DNA of 64,000 nt from Mangifera indica (lineage: Eukaryota; Streptophyta; Magnoliopsida; Sapindales; Anacardiaceae), in contig NC_058154.1 in NCBI RefSeq assembly GCF_011075055.1, forward strand, positions 12,408,475 to 12,472,474, written 5' to 3'. Shown piece by piece: positions 57,651 to 64,000 of the stretch. Within the stretch, counting starts at the first letter, position 1. The number at the start of each line of letters is the position of its first letter. The position numbers and the translations under genes are program-made. The notes below the pieces were generated by a model that worked only from the letters and a program-made list of their open reading frames with translations, did no database searches and was not told the DNA's origin.

Positions 57651-60019
57651 ATTTATTGTTGGGTATAATTAAACATACTAGGATCAAATTCTGTGAAATC
57701 TGTAAATACGAATTTACATACCCGTTTCAATTTTCGATAAAGCATCTTTGAATACTACACGAGGTGTTGACGTTAGTCTATTTCCACGACACCATTTGCT
57801 TACGTACTGATTCTCATTTGGGAGACAAATTTACTGTGCATTTCATTAGTAGGAGAAGAGAGGAGAGATAATTTTTCTTTTTGATAAAAATGGCATTCTC
57901 CTTTTGAGGAGGCAATTTGGACAATTTATATAAGTCCAACTGCCCTCCAACTTCCTCTTATAACCATCTTTGGCAGTTATATTCAACCGGGTTGGGTCGA
58001 CTCGTCATGGATGAACCCGTATCCAATATTTATTAAGTGTCATAGTATTTTTGTAATAATTCAAAACTTTTAAGGGTTTAATTAGGATATATGACGAGGA
58101 GTGGACAAATCAGAGAGGGGATAGTCAGAGATGTATTTATCCTCATTCCCACCTTATCCTCGATGGCCAAGATTTTAGTAGTCTTTATCCTTATTTCTAT
58201 TAGAGAATTTTTTTCTTACTCAAGAGTAATAAATTGTCATCAACAATTTGTACATGGATTCAGACCCATTATAACCCATGCAGTATGGACAAAATTTGAT
58301 AATTTTCCTTTTGATAGGTAAGTTTTGTATGTATCTTTGAAGCACCATAATATACATAAATTTGGTAGTTAGGAGTTGTAATCCATTAAGAAATCAAACA
58401 TGAAGTAAAAGAAGTGTAACTGTTATATGTCTTCTTTGGATATGTTTGTTTTTTTTTTTTTTTGGCTTAAGAAAATTTTCTAAAAACGAAATAGCAAGAG
58501 ATCTTAAAGTAAAAGTCTAGAGATTAAAAAAATCCCTTTATTGTGTGTTTTCTTTGATTTATATAAATAAAATTAGAGGATGTTGCTATTTCTGAGAATG
58601 AAATAGCAAGAGATCTTAAAGTAAAAGTCTATAGATAAAAAAAATCCCTTTGTTATATGTTTTCTTTGGTTTAGCATATGGAGGTTTCATTAAACTTGCA
58701 TATCCATTTGATTAAGATAATATGTGTATCATTGATCAAGATTGTTATAGAATGAAAAAAGTTGGGTGTAACACCACCACTTTTCAGTTAATGTAATATG
58801 TACATATTGTTTGATCGGTTCAATATTCTTTTGCACTAAATATGACACAACTAACGTGATTGACAAGATGATGATTATACCTAATTGTTTATTTTTACAA
58901 TTTAAATATCTTCCTTAATGATAGAAATGAGGTTATAATTAAATAGCTTGAACATCTTTTTATTCGGAAAAGAAATATTGACCTAAACGATATGAGTTAT
59001 CTACATCCTTTTAACATAAGTTGTCTAAACGCTTGTATTAAGGTGTTAGGTCAATGATCCATTATTTGGGCTACATCAAAGTCTTGTCGATGGTTAATTC
59101 TTGTTGCCCGAGGTACAATTATTCAACTGTGAATCTTTTCCACAAAACAGTGACCTTTTCTAGGCAAGAGCAATAACTCTCAATAACTACCATCGCCTTT
59201 ATGTGATTAATGAAGAATATGCAAACACACCTGCTTGCATAGCCAGACAATTGTTGTAATTGGTGGATCCAAAAATAAAATTTAGAGAATTAATATTGAA
59301 TGAGAGTAAAATATAGAAAGATAAATAAAAAAAAAATTAAAAAAAGGTAAAATAAAATTTTAAATATTATATTTGAAAATTTTTCAAAGCCAATGAAACT
59401 TAGTTAAGAAATTAGAGGGAGACAAATAGACAACTTAAAATTTATATATGAAAATTTATCAAAATCAAGTGGGGTCAACAGACCCTTATTAGCCCTACCT
59501 AAGTCTGCCCCAATGTAAGTCTTCCATGTGCAAACCACATGTGTGGGATGCATTCAATCAAGGTGTTTGATTAGAGATAATAATTATTATGTATAAACAA
59601 TTATTATATTTGATTAGAGATAATAAAAGAATATTAAAATATCATTTTACTCATCCAAATTGACGAAACATAACATCACATTGCATAAAGGAATGTGTCA
59701 TCCATCCAAAATTACATATTTCTTGATATGATTATAATTAGGGTTGGATTCGAATTGAGTAGGCTTAGTCTCAAAAGTTAGCTCAACTTAGTTTAGCTAG
59801 ATTTTAATTCATTTTGTTCAATTTAGAACTTAGTTTGAGTTGAAAAAAGTCAGCTCGTTTTTTGAGTTGAGCCAAACTCAAATCAAGGAGTGTTTGGTTT
59901 AATTTGGCTCAAGTTCATCTCAATATTATTTCAATTGTTTATAGAGAAAGTAATACATAATCACATGATGAGATATATAAGTGTGTACCTAATTTTTTGT
60001 GTGTGTAAATGTGTTAGTA

Positions 60020-60210
60020 TATATATATACACACAATAAAATTGTGCGTAACTATTTTGAGTATACAAATAGGTACATACTTGATGTGTGTCATCATGTG
60101 ATTGAATGATTTTGAATTAATAATAAGATAACACCTAATCACATGATGATACACTTAAAAGATGAACCCATTTGTGTACTCAAAATAGATATACATAATT
60201 TCATTGTATA
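60020..60210. repeat. MITE-like foldback repeat, family 1 (unit B), clearest copy
   Basis: Left CAATAAAATTGTGCGTAACT, TTTTGAGTATACAAATAGGT and TGTCATCATGTGATTGAATG; right CTAATCACATGATGATACAC, TGTGTACTCAAAATAGATAT and CATAATTTCATTG. The two halves fold back over most of the element around ATTTTGAATTAATAATAAGA. Confidence 0.75.
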
Positions 60211-60239
60211 TATATATACATAGATAGGTACATAAACAG

Positions 60240-60850
60240 AGTGTGTTGATTATGAAATATGGAATAAGTCAATTAAAATAAGTATTGATTATGAACTATA
60301 AAATAAGTAAATTAAAATATGATTTGATTATGAAGTATGAAATAAGTCAGTTAAAATCAGTACGAAACATATGTTTAATTTACATTCACTATCACCATTT
60401 CATATGTCAAGTATCCCCTCTTAGGTTTGTGAGAAAATTCCAATCCCTTTTTCCATTGTATCCCTGCTAGAAAAATTGCGATATAAAAAAAGTCAATTAA
60501 AATAAATTTTGATTATGAAATATAAAATAAGTCTATTAAAATAAATATGAAACGTATGTTTAACTTACATTCGCCATCACCTTTTCATATGTTGAATATC
60601 CTTTCTTGGTTCCGTGGGAAAATTCTATTCCCTTTTCCCATCGTATCCCAACTGAAAAAATAACAATATGAAATAAGTCAATTAAAATAAATATGAAATA
60701 TGAAATAAGCCAATTAAAATAATTATGAAACATATGTTTAACTTACATTCACTAACACCTTTTCATATGTTTTGTATCTCCTCCTGGTTCTTGCCGGAAG
60801 ATTCCATTCCCTTTCCCCATCGTATTCCTACTAGAAAAATAACAATATAT
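60240..60850. repeat. 147/185-bp tandem repeat array, three units
   Basis: Anchor words at about 60378 (ATTTACATTCAC), 60563 (ACTTACATTCGC) and 60741 (ACTTACATTCAC), spacings about 185 and 178. Same unit sequence as 56560-57650 but half the copies. Confidence 0.88.
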
Positions 60851-61754
60851 TTATTAAGTATTATAGTATATTTGTAATAATTAAAAACTTTTAAGGGTTT
60901 AATTAGGATATATGAAGAAGAGTGAACAAATCAGAGAAGAGATGGGTCAAAGATATATTTATCTTTATTCTCACCTTATCTCCGATGGCCAAGATTTTAG
61001 TAGTCTTCATCGTTATTTCTATTAGAGAATTTCCTTTTTGCTCAAGGGTAATAAATTGTCATCAACAATTTGTACATGGATTCAGACCCATCATAGCCCA
61101 TGCAATATGGACAAAATTTGATAATTTTCCTTTTGATCGGTAAGTTTTTGTATGTATCTCTGAAGCACCATAATATACATAAATTTGGTAGTTAGGAGTT
61201 GTAATCCATTAAGAAATCAAACATGAAGTAAAAGAAGTGTAACTGTTATATGTCCTCTTTGGATATGTTTGTTTGGTTTTTTTTTTTTTGGCTTAAGAAA
61301 ATTTTCTGAAAACGAAATAGCAAGAGATCTTAAAGTAAAAGTCTAGAGATAAAAAAAATCCCTTTATTATGTGTTTTCTTTGGTTTATATACATAAAACG
61401 AGAGGATGTTGCTATTTCTGAGAATGAAATAGCAAAAGATCTTAGAGTAAAAGTCTGTAGATTAAAAAAAAATCCCTTTGCTATATGTTTTCTTTGATTT
61501 AGCATATAGAGGTTTCACTAAACTTGCATATCCGTTTGATTAGGATAATACGTGTATCGTCGATCAAGATTGTTATAGAATGAAAGAAGGTGGGTGTTAC
61601 ACCACCACTTTTCAGTTAATGTAATATGTACATGTTGTCTGATTGGTTCAATATTCTTTTGCACTAAATACGACACAACTAACGTGATTGACAAGATGAT
61701 GATTTTACCTAATTGTTTATTTTTGCAATTTAAATATCTTACTTAATGATATAA

Positions 61755-62236
61755 GGGTGTGTTTGGTTGGGGGAATTTATTATTACCTTGGTAATTTATC
61801 TTTTATTCCCTTGTTTGATTTGTCAGTAATAAAAGATTACAGTAATTTTCTATTACCAATGCTGACGTGACATGTAATATAAGTGGTAATCTGATTACCA
61901 CCTTCACCTTAGGTATTTAAAGATTACTGGGGTAATCTTGAGTTTATTATAGAAAAATTATTATTTATTAATTTTTTGAGATAAAAATAAATTTATTTTT
62001 AATTAATATGACAAATAATATACAAAATATTTAAAAACAATTATATTCAAGGGCATTTAAGTAAAATAATTTACTAGTAATCTTTTATTACCTTTAACCA
62101 AACACAATAATTATTTATACCTATCAAATTTTATCAAACATAGTAATCATTTATACCCAGTAATCTTATAAGTAATCTATCTTCAAGGTAATCTTTCTAT
62201 TTTAGTAATCAAACATTACCCAAACCAAACGCCCTC
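61755..62236. mobile_element. Tourist-like (PIF/Harbinger) MITE, 482 bp
   Basis: Terminal inverted repeats GGGTGTGTTTGGTTGGGGGA and, from the right, GAGGGCGTTTGGTTTGGGTA. The element is flanked by TAA on both sides (61752-61754 and 62237-62239), the 3-base target duplication of this superfamily. Repeated GTAATCTTT/AAAGATTAC words fill the interior; there is no transposase. The paired site in unit A (about 58920-58935, CTTAATGATAGAAATGAGG) lacks it. Confidence 0.88.
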
Positions 62237-62830
62237 TAAATGTAGTTATAATTAAATAGCTTGGATATCTTTTTATTCGGAAAAGATATACTTACCAAAA
62301 TGATATGAGTTATCTACATCCTTTTAACATAAGTTGTCTAAACGCTTGTATTAAGGTGTTAGGTCAATGATCCGTTATTTGGGCTACATCAAAGTCTTGT
62401 CGACGGTTAATTCTTGTTGTCTGAGATACAATTATTCAACTGTGAATCTCCTCCACAAAACAGTGACCTTTTCTAGGTAGGAGCAATAACTCTCTCCAGC
62501 TACCATCGTCTTTACGTGATTAATGAAGAATATGCAAACACACCTTCCTACATAGCCAGACAATTGTTGTAATTTGTGGATCTAAAAATAAAATTTAGAG
62601 AATTAATATTGAATGAGAGTAAAATATAGAAAGATAAATAATTTTTTTTTTTAAAAGGTAAAATAAAATTTTAAATGTTATAATTGAAAATTTTTCAAAG
62701 CCAATGAAACTTAGTTAAGAAATTAGAGGGAGACAAATAGACAACTTAAAATTTATATATGAAAATTTATCAAAATCAAGTGGGGTCAACAGACCCCTTA
62801 AGTCTTTCATGTGCAAACCATGTTCATACC

Positions 62831-64000
62831 TATATGTGAAGCAAACTCCCCACTTTCATACCTATGCATATATAAATATATTACTTGAAAATAGAATTAT
62901 TATGCAAGTATATGCAATCTATTTGAGTGTTAAAAAAACTAATCAACCGAAAAGAAATTGGAGCTCAAAATAATGCACACACAAAATATGAAAAATTTAT
63001 TTATCAAGCCGAATTAAGCTCAATTAGGTTTAAAAAGAGTTTGTCGAGCTTGAGATTAGACTTGAACTTGACTTTTTCAATCGAACTTGAATTAAGTCAA
63101 GCTAAAACTCAGTTTTAATTTAATCTATCCCCAATTTTAAATTTATTGTATAAATGATAATACATAAATAATTGTACATTTACTGTACTCAAAATTATTC
63201 AATCATTATATAAAATGATGTAAAATCTATGTTATATTTATTTAGCCAAAATACCTATTCCCACCCAAGGTTTGTTGAATTTCCAAACTAATACTCGTTA
63301 AGTATTGAAAATCCAAGCTCTTACTTATGGGGGGTTAAAATTAACATAATCAGTTAGTTTTAAGAGTAAAATTATCATTTAACCAGTAATATATTAAAAA
63401 TAATAAAATTTTATCAATTTCCCTACTAGGTTTAGAAAACTAACAATTTTCTCTAAGATTAAACCTTGAAATGTTATATTTTCTTTTGTTAAGTTTCTAT
63501 TTTTCCCTCTGGCAACAATTTCCCTTGGTGACACCTAGGTCAGCGTCTTTATCTCTGATGAAGATGGATCATATATTCAGTTCTCAAAATTATTCAATCG
63601 TATAATAATATATCATCGTTAGAATACGAATTCCAAAACTACTATAAATGATGTAAATTTTATGGTTTATTCATTTATTTTTCAATTTCGAACATACTTG
63701 ATACATTCAATCAAGATGGAATATGTCTAGGAGGACATGGCAATGTGAACACCCTTTTTTTTTCACATCATGCAGGTGCATATCAATTTTGGTTTTAATT
63801 AAGAAAGATGACATGAGCCCTGCCCACCACATGTGTGGGCATCATGGAGCTGAAGATGAGACCATTTCTTCTTTTGGATTTTAATTCGAATACCATAAGA
63901 TAGTGCCACCATATTTCACATCGCTAATTAATGAGTTACGAGTAAAATTATGTGTGCTAATAACAAATAACAATTTATGTATAAAAAAAAAGAATGTTAT
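62831..64000. other. Gene-free right flank
   Basis: AT-rich DNA with TTCGAA/AAGCTCAATT repeat words near 63000-63120 and diverged family-1 fragments near 63150-63230 and 63590-63660. No coding frame of note. Confidence 0.5.

Larger units (their letters stand above)
56270..59530. repeat. Non-coding direct duplication, unit A
   Basis: Aligned in the same order and orientation with 59915-62830: a family-1 foldback repeat, the 147/185-bp repeat array, a section with an open frame at 58091-58321, an internal 113-base repeat at about 58487 and 58600, and a stretch ending at TCAAGTGGGGTCAACAGACC. No known gene. Confidence 0.9.
59915..62830. repeat. Non-coding direct duplication, unit B
   Basis: Second copy of 56270-59530. 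It differs by a shorter repeat array (three units) and by a 482-bp MITE insertion at 61755-62236; the counterpart frame is at 60922-61143. Confidence 0.9.

Noticed and set aside
1..64000. tRNA, rRNA, CRISPR array or riboswitch
   Set aside because: No tRNA B-box-like GGTTCGAATCC in a cloverleaf context, no conserved rRNA segments and no regular spaced direct repeats of CRISPR type were seen. The only regular array (56.6-57.6 kb) is a plain tandem repeat.

Overview
This window is nuclear DNA from a flowering plant, most likely a woody core eudicot. The evidence is GT-AG introns, mitochondrial transit-peptide and plant-specific gene families (AP2/ERF with EAR motif, CYP716A, UGT with a 44-residue PSPG box, GDP-L-galactose phosphorylase), telo-box and site II promoter motifs, and AT-rich intergenic DNA full of small foldback (MITE-like) repeats. 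I cannot name the species.

Layout. (1) 1.58-14.55 kb is a direct tandem duplication. Each unit carries, on the minus strand, a decayed trigger-factor (TIG) exon pair and an intact UDP-glycosyltransferase gene. The right edge of the unit lies inside exon 3 of a mitochondrial GrpE gene, so unit 1 ends in a broken GrpE 3' fragment (7.87-8.49 kb), while the intact five-exon GrpE gene (13.93-16.09 kb) straddles the end of unit 2. (2) 16.9-17.35 kb holds a small DUF761-like gene, and 22.0-22.8 kb an ERF repressor of the ERF3/ERF7 type. (3) 23-37.8 kb is a gene-free, AT-rich stretch of MITE-like repeats with a few GC-rich islands. (4) 37.85-47.95 kb holds two intact mitochondrial-type ribosomal protein genes (uL30m and bL31m) alternating with two dead genes, CNX5/MOCS3 and VTC2/VTC5. 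(5) 48.2-55.9 kb holds a CYP716A tandem pair: a pseudogene lacking its heme exon and an intact three-exon gene. (6) 56.3-62.8 kb is a non-coding direct duplication containing a 147/185-bp tandem repeat array (six units, then three) and a 482-bp Tourist-like MITE present only in the second copy.

How it fits together. Read right to left, the order VTC - bL31m - CNX5 - uL30m - ... - GrpE - TIG matches, as far as I remember, the Arabidopsis segment At5g55120 to At5g55220. The window therefore looks like one ancestral block that has lost members selectively (VTC, CNX5 and TIG dead; L30, L31 and GrpE retained) and gained lineage-specific metabolic genes by local duplication (UGT pair, CYP716A pair). 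There is no operon-like system, CRISPR array, rRNA or tRNA gene that I can support.
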